Positions 21,846-32,222 of a stretch of 64,000 bases of DNA are shown piece after piece. The notes under the pieces were generated by a model. The model saw only the letters and a list, made by a program, of their open reading frames with translations, did not search any database and was not told the origin of the DNA. The position numbers were made by a program, and so were the translations under genes. Each line of letters begins with the position of its first letter. Position 1 is the first letter of the stretch. Origin of the DNA: Portulaca oleracea (lineage: Eukaryota > Streptophyta > Magnoliopsida > Caryophyllales > Portulacaceae); contig CM055881.1 in assembly GCA_029582165.1 (NCBI GenBank), forward strand, positions 30,312,094 to 30,376,093, in the 5' to 3' direction.

Positions 21846-23244
21846 GGACCAGAACATGAGACAGAGCTGCAAACTAGTGTGTGTGGGGGGACCCACTTGT
21901 TCGAGGGAATATCTGAATATTGAAAAGGATAGTTATGGGAAACAGAGAAAGTACAAAGGATGTCAGAATCACTAACAGCAGGAAAGTTGACCGACTTTCT
22001 GATAGGCGTGGCAATGGTTAATTTTCTTAAGATTAAGAAGCATGCTGAGAAGTGAAATGAATGGCAGAGTCATACAGCACAGAAAAGCACTATGGGAGAT
22101 GATGTGTTTTGTGGGATCAGGAAGTTTGAGTGCTTTTTGCTTATTGTATAGTTTTCGTCCATGCTTGTTGGTGCCTCCTCATACAAAAAGATTAAAGACA
22201 CAGAAAAGGATTATCTTTGTGCGCTTTTTATGGGCACTTTGTTGGGTATTTGATCATCAGGTCCATTATCTTACTTCTCCTTTTGCACTTTTTTCTGGCA
22301 GACTCGAATTTTAACCGCAAGTGATCTACTTTTTTTTTTTTTTTTTTTTCCTGAGTGTGGTTGTGGGTGGCTTTCATGTGAGGAGGGTGTAGAAAATGCT
22401 TCACAACCTCTGTTTCAACATAGTTTTGCTCGTGCTCTTGTGTGCGTATCGCGTTTGGCTTCTCTTTTCTGTTTTAGCTGAAAACATCTTTGGTTTCCCT
22501 TCTTTTTATTATTTTCCAATATAAACCATGAGGCTATAGCTGAGTATACGGCACTCAATGTGTGACTCAATGTTTAAGGATGTAAGATTATTCAAGATGA
22601 TTAATTAGATACCATCTCCAGATGGAGTGTCTGTCTGTTTGTCTGACTTTGGTTTTGGTGAGTGCCAGCCCCTCTAGGTGAAGTCGTGAAGATAAACATA
22701 TTACTGTCATGGGCTTAATCAACAAACCAATGTCAATAATAACTAACAGTGTGGATAAATTTTAGGTTCAGTTTAGTCATTAGCATTGCTTTAAGGTGGA
22801 TTGAGTAGAATTTCGAGAAAGATTTTTCTGTGAAATGTTTTTCCTCAAAAAAAATTCCCTAGCTCCTTTGGAGAAAGTTTGCTGGGTTTGAGAGAAAAAT
22901 AATACTGCCGCATCCTCTTAACCAAACATAAGAAAATTTATCAATTTGAGAACGTTGACTATTTTTCGGTTATCAGCCCAGCTTTCCTAGCTATAGTGAA
23001 CTTGTTTAAGCTAGCTGCAAGGCCAAGCAGCCCACCGGTAATTGTCGACACTGTAACACAAAAAGCACAAACCTTACTTATATCATTGTTATGATTGTAC
23101 ATCCTGTGTTAAGGATACTCCCACTATGAAATGAGTCTATATGTTATATACATACACAGAAAAGAAGTATGGTGGTTGGGAATGATACATAATAGCCACA
23201 ATGGTGAACGTGTTCCTATGCTTTGAAACCTCCATTTGCAATTA
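21846..23244. other. Intergenic space between two convergent genes
   Basis: No further exon seen. This stretch holds the 3' flanks of both genes, including a poly(T) run at ~22331-22350. The 90-residue frame at 22042-22314 has no recognisable similarity and is probably 3'-UTR sequence. Confidence 0.5.
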
Positions 23245-25334
23245 CTAGTATCGCTTCGATATTCTGGGCATCCAATACTTCTGCTTACGGTCATGGTACA
23301 GCCTCAATATAACTGCTGCTGTTTCTTCGACCGCTTTGTCTGTCACCTCTGCAAACAGTCAATAAGCTGTTAGAGCCAGGCATGTTGCCCAAAAGCTAAC
23401 ACCTCATGTCAATTTTCTGCAATCTTTATGCCAACCTAACTAATCTCATGATGGCCAAGTTCATTTCTCCTGTAAAATTTCTTCTCTGGGGCTTAGTTTT
23501 GGAGTCCAGCTAGAACTTTTTGAGCATTACTTTACAAGACATTCGTTATTTCCTTTGGCAAGGTGAATAATCTGTTATTACCTGTACCTTGAAAGTTTCT
23601 AAGCTCCTAAAATTTCAGAACTTTATTGGAAGTTTCTAAGCAGATTATGCCAGATGAACATAGCATAAAAGAGTTGTTTACCAATAACTGGCCAGCTGGG
23701 ATTCTGGGCATAAATTTTGCGAGCATGTGCCAACTCTTGCTTGACATGATCCATCTCAGAGTAATTACTAGAATCATTTTCAGCAATGCCCAAAGTCTTG
23801 GCTCGAGACTTTCTAATTGCCTGCAACACCACTGGGTTTATAGTCAAGGCAAAAACCTTATCAGGGTCAAGCTCAAACAACGTTTTTGGCAACCCCAAAC
23901 CCATGACAATGGGAATGTTTGCAACTTTGTATCCCTTCTGAGCCAAGTAGATTGACAGGGGAGTCTTTCCAGTCCGCGAGACACCAGTCAGCACAATGTC
24001 AGCCTTTTCTAAGTTTTGAGTTAGAGCCCCGTCATCATGCTTGATAGTGAACTCGATAGCTTCGATTCTTTGGAAGTAGTCCTCATTCAAGGGGGCGCTT
24101 CCTTTAGCCCAACGAGGAATGCCTGAAGGTGAGACTTTGAGATGAGAAGCAATGGCCACTGTGATGGGGCCAAGTGCATCAGTAGATAATACACCCCATA
24201 GTTTGCAGGCTTTTTTTGCAGCTTCAGCCATGGATGGATCTGCGAGAGTGTAAACAAGCATGGCACCTTCTTTTGCTGCTTGTTTCACTATTTCTATTAG
24301 ACGCTCCATGTCATCTATCTGTTCCAACATCAAAAACACCAATTTGCTCATTTCATCAGGAAAATTTTCAAGTGCACAGAGCCATCGACTCATCTCATTC
24401 CTAGAATTCCAGAAATCATTTTCAAAGTTTCATCACTTTTCAAACATTATTTTTGCCTCCAAAATGCATTATAGACAGTGGACTAGAGCAAAATGCGACC
24501 CCACTCCCCCCAAAACTCACATTCTTGGGGCTTAAAAGTCCTGTTTTATTCCCTTATTGTACAGCAGTTCAGAGCACGATGTATGGTTTTTCAGGCATGG
24601 TCCAAGAAAATTAACCTCTGATCAAGGTTTAAGCTGCAATGTCTAAACGTGGGATGAACTTGGAGGTTTCAATCTGGTTCAGGTCGTCTATATGACTATA
24701 TCCAGCATTATAATATCCAGCATCCAACTAAAACCAAGTTTATCAGCATACATAATCCCTAGTGTGATCTACGCCAAACAATATAGTGAATTGTGAACAA
24801 AAGATGTGAAAATCAAACTACCCAGACAATCAATTACACTAACATCATCAAACTAATAACAGTCATTCATCGCAAACAAATATTGAATCGAAAACACCGT
24901 CGAAAGCTGAGAATTCTGAAACATACCCCAGAAAACAAATGCGTATTTACAGAGCAGCGACGATCAACCAAGCAATGTTCAAACTGGGCCAATGCCACGC
25001 TGACGGAATTCTCCGCCGTCCACCCAGTGCCGTCAGAAACAATGTAAATTGGCTTCCCGTCCAAATTTCCTTCGTCACTTTCCCCATAAACACGCTGTGA
25101 AACTCCGTCGAATTGAACCGGGGGGTACGCAACCTCAGCGGTTGGTCGACCGGAATTCCCAGCAGGTCGGTCCAACTTCCGGCGGGCCTGCATGGAGCGA
25201 CCCCTGGACCATTTGCTCAACCTGACACTCCCCTTCAACTTGCGGGCTTCATCGGAGGGGTTGGGTTCGGGCGCCGGCGATGATGGGTTTATTTGGGTTG
25301 TTGTTGGAAGATTGAATCTCGTCAAGGATAACAT
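23245..25334 (-). CDS. RP1: Pyruvate, phosphate dikinase regulatory protein (bifunctional kinase/phosphorylase), chloroplastic, 382 aa
   Basis: Exons on the minus strand: 25334-24927, 24318-23682, 23348-23245. All splice sites are GT-AG, phases close exactly (1,149 nt), and the joined protein runs through known family sequence at both joins (THLFSG|IDDMERL and SWPVI|EVTDKA). Residues 1-~70 are Ser/Arg/Pro-rich with few acids, fitting a chloroplast transit peptide. The DUF299 domain follows: [12 protein letters not shown] (~97-108), [10 protein letters not shown] (159-168), [12 protein letters not shown] (224-235), and the P-loop GVSRTGKT at 248-255 that binds the nucleotide. Family knowledge: RP1 uses ADP to phosphorylate, and so inactivate, the active-site-adjacent Thr of PPDK, and removes that phosphate by Pi-dependent phosphorolysis, giving light/dark control of PPDK in plastids. 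No catalytic residue looks lost. The open frames ending in intron sequence (LFYAMF..., RILSFR...) should not be taken as termini. Confidence 0.95.
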
Positions 25335-25713
25335 TGGATTGTTTTCGTCCCTGCCCTTTCTACGTGAGTTGAATTGAACAGTGGATTATCAAAGGAACGA
25401 ATGGCGATGAAGAATGGATGTGAATGACGTCGGAATCAGTTGTAGTATTTCTATCAAGTAATGCCAACATTCTCATTCGACAGTTTGCCGCTGTTCTCCT
25501 GTGATCATTCCAAAACCATTCAAGTATGAAAACTATGTATTTGGCATGATTAACCTGTAGTCTACATCAACATACTTTGATGAAGATTCTTAATTCTAGA
25601 GGTTCCCACACTCCTTATCTTCTTCATCGCCTTTATCTCTTTCAAACAAAATTAATATCAATAGGAACATAATTTATGCAGCTTCGGTTTTATTTGAATT
25701 TATCCCAACCAGG

Positions 25714-26045
25714 AAAAGTTTGTAAAATATCCCGAGGAAAAGTTTGTAAAATATCATACTTGTTGACCTAAATGGACCCAAAAAACATACTTCGATTGAT
25801 GTGTGTGCCAAAATTACGAGTTTGAGATGTTCCAAATTAAGCAAGATGAAGGTTACATGGATGAAATTAGAACTGACACACGTTATATTGCAAGACAGAG
25901 AAAACAAACCTGTTAGGTTGATGTATGAAACTAAAATTATGAGTTTGGGATGGTCTGAAGTACAACAAAGGTGAAGCCGATGAAATCAGAACTGACAGGG
26001 GTCGTGTTGCTAAATAGAGAACAGGAAAACAGGCATTGACATGGA
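25714..26045. repeat. Tandem duplications upstream of RP1
   Basis: A 22-bp unit (GAGGAAAAGTTTGTAAAATA-like) occurs twice at ~25714-25757. Next a ~123-bp unit is tandemly duplicated and diverged: AAAATTACGAGTTTGAGATG at 25810 matches AAAATTATGAGTTTGGGATG at 25933, and GATGAAAT.AGAACTGACA recurs at the same spacing. No gene is evident. It lies 380-700 bp upstream of the RP1 ATG on the minus strand, so it could fall in the RP1 promoter. Confidence 0.7.
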
Positions 26046-26516
26046 CTGTGTCGTATAGAGAGTGGGGTAAAACGTGTGTTTTGGTTTGTAACGGTATTTA
26101 CAATGCTAGTTCCAAAATTTTGAAATTTTAGCGGGACCAATCATTCTATAACATATATCTCCAGATTCAATTTTTAAATCTGCCTCCTCCGACCGTTGCC
26201 TTCCTCCTCCGACCGCTGCCCTCCCTCTGACCGTTGGGCTCGCCGTCCTGGTTGCCGGTGGTCGTCACCGGTCTCCCGAGATGACGGTGCTCCGGTAGGT
26301 AGGTCGTGTGGTGCCTACGACCTTAACCAGTGTGTTTTCTTCTCTCCGGCGTCCGGTTTTGTCCATCGGCGTTTTCCTTCCTCTCTTAAACCCTCCCGTC
26401 ATCCTACTTCGCTAAGGCTATGTGTATTGGCATACTTGGGAGCAAAAGTATGGATGAGAGAGAAAAAGAAATAAAGGAAAAATGGGAAAAAGAAAAGGCT
26501 GAAGGATGCATATGCA
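26046..26516. other. Pyrimidine-rich stretch before the retroelement remnants
   Basis: CTCCGACCG repeats (26185-26235) and GC-rich sequence resemble a gene's 5' leader, but no conserved protein follows. The 26399-26704 minus-strand frame and the 26196-26474 plus-strand frame are not supported. Confidence 0.35.
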
Positions 26517-27289
26517 TACTTGGTACCAAGCTCCTTTTTAGCACATCCCACCACCCTCAAACTGATGGACAAACTGAGGTGACCAACAAGACTCTCTCTT
26601 CTTTGCTTAGGGGGCTTATGAGCAAGAGTTTGCGGGACTGGGATGTCAAGCTGTGTCATGCCGAATTTGATTATAATTTGGCTCCCTCTTTTGCCAAGGG
26701 ACACTCACCCTTTAAAACTTGCTATGGAGTGAACCCACTCACTCCCATTGAACTCTTTCCCCTTCTGTTGAAGTCAAGGGCAAGTTTTGAGGCTAGTGAG
26801 AAGGCCACGGAAATTCAAAAGCTCCATTGACGAATCCGAGACAAGATCGAGAAAACCAATGAGCTCTACAAAGCCCGAGCCAACAATCATCGCCGAGGCA
26901 TCACATTCAAGCCTATGGACTTGGTTTGGCTCCATTTGAGGAACGAACAGTTCCTATCACAAAGGAAAAGCAAGCTCATGTCACGGAGTGATGGGCCTTT
27001 CAAGGTCTTAGAGAAGGTGAATGACAATGCTTACAAACTCGATCTTTCGGGAGACATAGGAGTCTCCTCCACTTTCAACAACGGCGATCTCTCCCCATAC
27101 ATAAAGGACGACGAACCCGTTGAGCATTTGAGGGCAAATCCTTTTCAAGAAGGAGAGGATGAAGAGTCCCGAGTTCCACACTCCTCCGTCGTTGCCTTTG
27201 CCAAGAGATCCGCCTCCACCACAACAAGCCTCGAGGTGCAATTCCCGGTGAAATCCGGATACCCGAAGATCGTCTCGGCCATCCTCTAG
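26517..27289 (+). pseudogene. Ty3/gypsy integrase C-terminal fragment
   Basis: The frame opens with TSHHPQTDGQTEVTNKTL, the strongly conserved end of the gypsy integrase core, continues through YNLAPSFAKGHSPF and YGVNPLTPIEL, and then the C-terminal DNA-binding part (DLVWLHLRNEQF, GPFKVLEKVNDNAYKLDL, FNNGDLSPY). One in-frame TGA at 26828-26830 interrupts it; the frame is otherwise preserved to 27289. The catalytic Asp residues upstream are deleted, so it cannot act. Confidence 0.88.
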
Positions 27290-27588
27290 ATGGGTTCCAA
27301 GACCCTCTAAGGAGGCTCGCGAGTTTCATTGACCCTTGAGGCCTTGGGACCGTACTTTGTACCGGGTCGTTCCGAGATGACGTAGCTATTTGGTATCGGG
27401 GTTCGGATGTGGTCCCGGGTGAATAAAACGCAAGGTAAGAAGGATTCTCGCGCCGAGCCGAGCCAAGCTGGGGGGTGCAAAGTAAAAGGGTCGGAACAAC
27501 CACATTACTCAAGGAGGGACGCCAGGCTAGTCGCCCCCGCTATGAATCCGTAGTGGGCGCTACACGTGCAAGGAGGAAAAGGGGGAAG

Positions 27589-28170
27589 TGATCAGAGCGG
27601 CGTAACACCCGCGACGACCGAGGATTGCGCCTGCGACACTCTTCAGCCCAGATTCATCGCGCCCGCCATGTCTGTCGTCGCGCCCGCGGACCCGTGCGAT
27701 TTCGCAATCGCCCTGTTCACTCCCAGAATCGTCGCGCCCGCGACGGTCCAGTTTTACGTATTTTATTCGGCTAAAATGGTTGCGTTTAGTGACTTAATTA
27801 CCTTGTATAAATATGATTTTTCTCGTATTTTGTGGCATACTTTGCTGATTAACATTAATGAAGAAGAACTAAGGTTGCTCCCTAATCTTTCCCTCAAATC
27901 TTGTTTTTACTTTATCTATTGTTAATGGCGGTGTTAGCAAGTCATTCTTTTATTGATTAGTGGTGGATTATCCTTTATCTAATCATGGTGGGGTGCTAGG
28001 TTTTGATGGTGGATCATCTTTCATCCAAAATCATATCCAAGTGCCTTTGGGAGTTCAAGCTTCTTGTTAGTTGATTATTTTGGATTATTATACAATATTA
28101 TTGTTCATCAATCAAGAGTATTTCTATCTTCAATCAAGTACTCAAGTATTTGCATCGTCCATCAACTCAA
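27589..28170 (+). repeat. Gypsy 3' LTR
   Basis: Begins directly after the polypurine tract. TATA box at 27806-27813. The downstream part is AT-rich with GGTGGATTATC / GGTGGATCATC phrases. No matching 5' LTR is in the window. Confidence 0.6.
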
Positions 28171-28189
28171 GCTTTGATTTCCACCATGC

Positions 28190-31095
28190 CCATACGCTCC
28201 AGATGGTGTCTGAAAAGTGTGTGGGGGTTTTATGGTTTTGATGAAGGGAATTAGGAAGGGTAGTCTATACATCCCACATGGATCTACTGTGACAGGAACT
28301 GCAGCAGCAGTTACTAAATTTGATGAGGCACAACACAAAACTGTGGCATATGAGATTGGCCACTCGGGAGAGAAGATGATGTCAATACTAAGCAAGAAAG
28401 GTTATCTTGGGGACACACAGATTGACAAGTTAGAGTTTTGTGACCACTGCGTCTATGGGAAACAGAAAAGGGTCAGCTTCTCTAGGGTTGTGCGTACAAC
28501 AGTAGGGATCATTTACTACATTCACTCAGACTTGTGGGGTCCTGCTAGAGTACTATCTTTGGGTGGCAAGCGCTACATGTTGACATTCGTAGATGATTTC
28601 TCAAAGAAGACCTAGGTTTATTTCCTGCGGCACAAGAATGAGACATTCTCATACTTTGAGAAGTTCAAAGCTTTGGTGGAGAACCAGACAGACAGGAAGA
28701 TAAAGAAACTCAATACAAATAATGGGTTGGAGTTTGTTGATTTTTAGTTTACTGAGTTCTGCGAGGAGCATGGAATTTTTTGGTACTGAACCTTGGTGGG
28801 TAAACCTCGGCAAAATAGAGTAATTGAGAGGATCAACAAGTCAATCCTAGAGAAACTCGCTGCATGTTCTCTAATGTAGGGATTTGGAAGAACATATCAT
28901 TCTGGGCAGAGGCCATTGCTACTGCATGTTATCTGCTGAACATATCACCTTATGCCTCCATCGAGTTCTAGATTCCAGAGGAAGTATGAACAAGTTATCC
29001 AGTTAATTATTCTAATTTGAGAATTTTTTGATGTCCTATGTATACCCATATGAATGAGAAGAAGTTGTCCCCCAGGGGTGTTATATGCATGCATGTTTCT
29101 AGGTTATGGGTCTAAGTTTAAGGGATACAGAATATGGTGTCCTGACTTGAAGAACTGCATACAGTCTAGAGATGTAACCTTTAATGAAACTGCTATGTTA
29201 TCTGGAGTGAAATCTACTATTACTTCTGATGGTGCAGGTAATTAGAAGGATGATGTTGGGAGAGTCGAGTTTGATGTGGAACAGGTTAAAGCTCAAGGTG
29301 GAGCTATTGGAACTTACAATCACGAGCAGACTGCTGATAATGCTCCTGAAATAACTCATGTTGATGAGCTTGAGATTGAGACTGATGTTTCTAAGGTGGA
29401 GGAAGAACATAACATAGCAAGAGATCGTCCCAGGAGGGCAATCAGGAGACCAACTTTGTATATAGAGGAAGATAATACTATGACTGCATATGCGTTGAGT
29501 GTTGTAGAGGAGACTCCTAAAGTTGCTAAACCTTCTACCTATCAGAAAGCCATCTGCTGTCTAAATGCCTCAAACTGGATAGGAGTTATATGCAAGAGAA
29601 AATGGAGAGTCTGCAGAAGAACCAAACTTGGGAGCTGTGTGAGTTTCCTAAAGGGGGGAAGAGCTCTTACTGCAAAATGGGTGTACAAGAAGAATGAAGG
29701 TATCCCTGGTGTAGAGAGTGCAAGGTGGAAAGCCAGATTGGTGGTTAGAGGTTGCAACCAGAGAGAGGGAATTGACTACAATGAAATTTTCTCTCCAATT
29801 GTAATACATCAATTCGCACCTTGCTTGCCTTCGTTGCTCCATTTGACTTAGCTTGGAGTTGGAGCAACTTGACGTGAAGACAACATTCCTCCATGGTGAG
29901 TTGAAGAAAGAAATATATATGAGGCAACCAGAGGGTTTCATTGTTCCTAGTAAGGAGGAACAAGTGTGCAGATTGAGGAAGTCCTTGTATGGACTTAAAC
30001 ATGCACCCAGACAGTGCTATAAAAGGTTTGATACCTTTATGACTGGGAAAGGGTACACAAGGAGTCATTATGACAATTGTGTGTACTTCAGGCAATTTGA
30101 CAATAGGTCTTTCATTTATTTACTATTGCACATTGATGACATGTTCATTGCCTCTGGGGACATGTGACTGATCAAGAAGCTGCAATCTCAACTCAACTAG
30201 GAGTTTAAGATGAAAGATCTCGGAGTAGCAAAGAAGATATTAGGTATGGAGATCCAGAGAGATAGAAAGGTAGGGAAGTTGTTCCTATCTCAGAAGAGGC
30301 TGGTATCTAGAGAAGGTATTGGAGAGGTTCAACATGAGAAACTATAAGGTAGTTTCAACTCCATTAGCTGCACAACTCAAGTTGTTTGGTGAGAATTTCC
30401 CTAAATCTGATTTTGGAGGTTAAGAAGATGTCTAGTGTTCCCTATGCTAGTGCAATTGATAGTTTGACGTATGCTATGATGTGCACTAGACCTGACCTAT
30501 ACCATATAGTTAGCATGGTGAGTAGACATATGCAGAACTCAGGGAAGGAGTAAAGTGGATCCTTTGGTATGTGAAGGGCACTTTAGAGAAGGGCATCTTG
30601 TATGATAGAGGCAGTGTTACAATGTCTGATGTTGCAGGTAATGTGGATGTTGATTATAGTGGAGATTTAGATAGGAGACGTTCAATTTCAGGATATGTAT
30701 TCACTATGTGTGGTGGAGCAGTGTCCTGGAAGGCCTCACTCCAATCTATAGCAGACCTTTCTACTACAGAGGCTGAGTATATTGCTACTACAGAAAGGGT
30801 GAAGGAGGCTATTTGATTAAGGGGTTTGGTCATGGAGCTTAGCATACCACAAGGCGAGACTGTGGTTTATTCAGATAGTTAGAGTGCTATTCTTCTGACC
30901 AAGAATGACACATACCATTCGAAGACCAAACACGTAAGCGTCAGGTATCACTTCATCAAAGACACAATTGTTGCAGGAAAGATTGTCGTGAAGAAGGTGC
31001 ATACTTTTGAGAACCCTAGAGATATGTTAACCAAGCCTTTATTTGCAGCTAAGTTCGAACATTATTTGGACTCAGTTGGTTTATTGAGCATGTGA
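28190..31095 (+). pseudogene. Copia pol relic (GAG-pre-integrase, integrase, RT, RNase H)
   Basis: Domains in order: GAG-pre-integrase (MVLMKGIRKGSLYI; GHSGEKMMSILSKKG), integrase (HSDLWGPARVLSLGGKRY, TFVDDFSKKT then a stop), a region with several stops, RT start (TAKWVYKKNEGIPG, KARLVVRGCNQREGIDY), RT core (LEQLDVKTTFLHGELKKEIY, SLYGLKHAPRQCY, and LLHIDDMFIASG in place of the usual YVDDM box), then RNase H (SGYVFTMCGGAVSWKASLQS, STTEAEYIA, SKTKHVSVRYHFI, DMLTKPLF). Many stops (for example after 28613, near 28745, 29850 and 30816) and frame changes show it is dead. Confidence 0.9.
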
Positions 31096-31194
31096 GGGTC
31101 CTTTGGGGCTACGCCCTGTGGAGGGGCATGTTGGTAACCACAGTCAAGGTGCTTATTCAGACCAATAGATCGTATCATGGTCCAAGGTGGAGAT

Positions 31195-31768
31195 TGTTGG
31201 GTTGTGGCCCATTGGATCCTCCTAGAAGTCCATCAGTAAGGAGAATCAAGGAGGCGTAGGCAACGCCCAGAGGTGCCCCCGCGCCCAAGTTTGACGCCCC
31301 CCGCATCTCATCCCTCTTTGTCACAGATGCCGCGTGTCAGTTGCTTTTTCAGCGTCGTGGATCTTTGAGTTTGAATCTAACTCTAATTCTCCTAATCGCC
31401 CTACATATAGGATGCAGTCTTCTCCACGTTAATTATCAATTAGATCAGAGAGAAAATAGTGAGAAAGTTAGAGTTCACCAATATTTTCTCATTGTTATCC
31501 TGTGAGAGATTATTAGAGATTGTACTATAATCTCCATTATTGATCGTATCATACCCTGTTATAGAGATCGAGTTGTACTCCTCCCTTTTCTCTTAGTGGA
31601 TTATTTTCTGGTTGTCGTTGTCTGTGGGTTTTCTCCGAGTTCTTCGGTTTTCCACGTATATCTGGTGTTCGTTTTATTGCTTAATTTTCCGTTCCTAAAT
31701 TTTGTTATAATTTCCGTCATCTCATTTGCTTCCGTTGTAATTGGAACATTCAATTATTTTCTCTTAAA
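31195..31768 (+). repeat. Copia 3' LTR, 574 bp
   Basis: Starts TGTTGGGTTGTGGCCCATTG directly after the PPT and ends at CTCTTAAA, which aligns with CTCTAACA in the related LTR at 42563. Both contain GTTGTACTCCTCC, GTGGATTATTTT, GTGGGTTTTCTCCGAG and CCGTCATCTCA. The two LTRs have the same length. Confidence 0.85.
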
Positions 31769-32140
31769 TCGCTCACAATTGTTTACATTTGACATATGAT
31801 ATACTTCCAATAAAGTTGGTTGGGGTTCCGAAACTCAACATTAAGAAGCAATGAGCCACGAATAAGATTACGTCTAACATTTTATATACAAAACGGATAA
31901 CAAGTCATATATATGTATAATCGTTTTGAGTTCCCAATTACATTCATATGTCAAACGCCTAAGCTTAATTATTTTGATGAACATTACAATATAAGTTGAA
32001 CAATAAAATAGGCAATGCCAATGTATCCTATATATATGTATTTTTCTATTAGTATATATTTGCCTTCTATTGCTCTTAGAAATGCATTTTAATTCATTGG
32101 ACTAGGATGCGAAAAACTTGAATCTATTTATAGATTTCTA

Positions 32141-32143
<3 letters not shown>

Positions 32144-32212
<69 letters not shown>
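32144..32212 (+). repeat. (AT)n microsatellite next to the GA2ox stop codon
   Basis: About 34 uninterrupted AT/TA units ending 10 bp downstream of the GA2ox stop codon (32223-32225, minus strand), so it should lie in the 3' UTR. Confidence 0.95.
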
Positions 32213-32214
<2 letters not shown>

Positions 32215-32222
32215 GACACACA

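Larger units (their letters stand above)
26517..28170 (+). mobile_element. Ty3/gypsy retrotransposon 3' half (integrase C-terminus, PPT, 3' LTR)
   Basis: Pol sequence (26517-27289) is followed by ~300 bp of non-coding DNA, a purine tract AAGGAGGAAAAGGGGGAAG (27570-27588) and an LTR starting TGATCAGAGCGG at 27589. The LTR has GC-rich repeats of CGCGCCCGC and a TATAAATA box at 27806-27813. The LTR end near 28170 is approximate. Gag, protease, RT and the 5' LTR are missing, so the left boundary is a truncation, not a retrotransposon end. Confidence 0.8.
28190..31768 (+). mobile_element. Ty1/copia retrotransposon, 5'-truncated and decayed
   Basis: Pol remnants (28190-31095) run to a PPT (CCAAGGTGGAGAT, ~31181-31194) and a 574-bp 3' LTR. 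The element begins in the GAG-pre-integrase domain, immediately after the gypsy LTR, so the two 3' halves are fused in the same orientation. The LTR belongs to the same family as the lone minus-strand LTR at 42563-43136. Confidence 0.88.

Noticed and set aside
23626..23955. 109-residue plus-strand frame
   Set aside because: Antisense shadow of RP1 exon 2.
26196..26704. GC-rich open frames on both strands
   Set aside because: No recognisable domain; the plus-strand frame is pyrimidine-repeat sequence and the minus-strand frame overlaps the gypsy integrase fragment.
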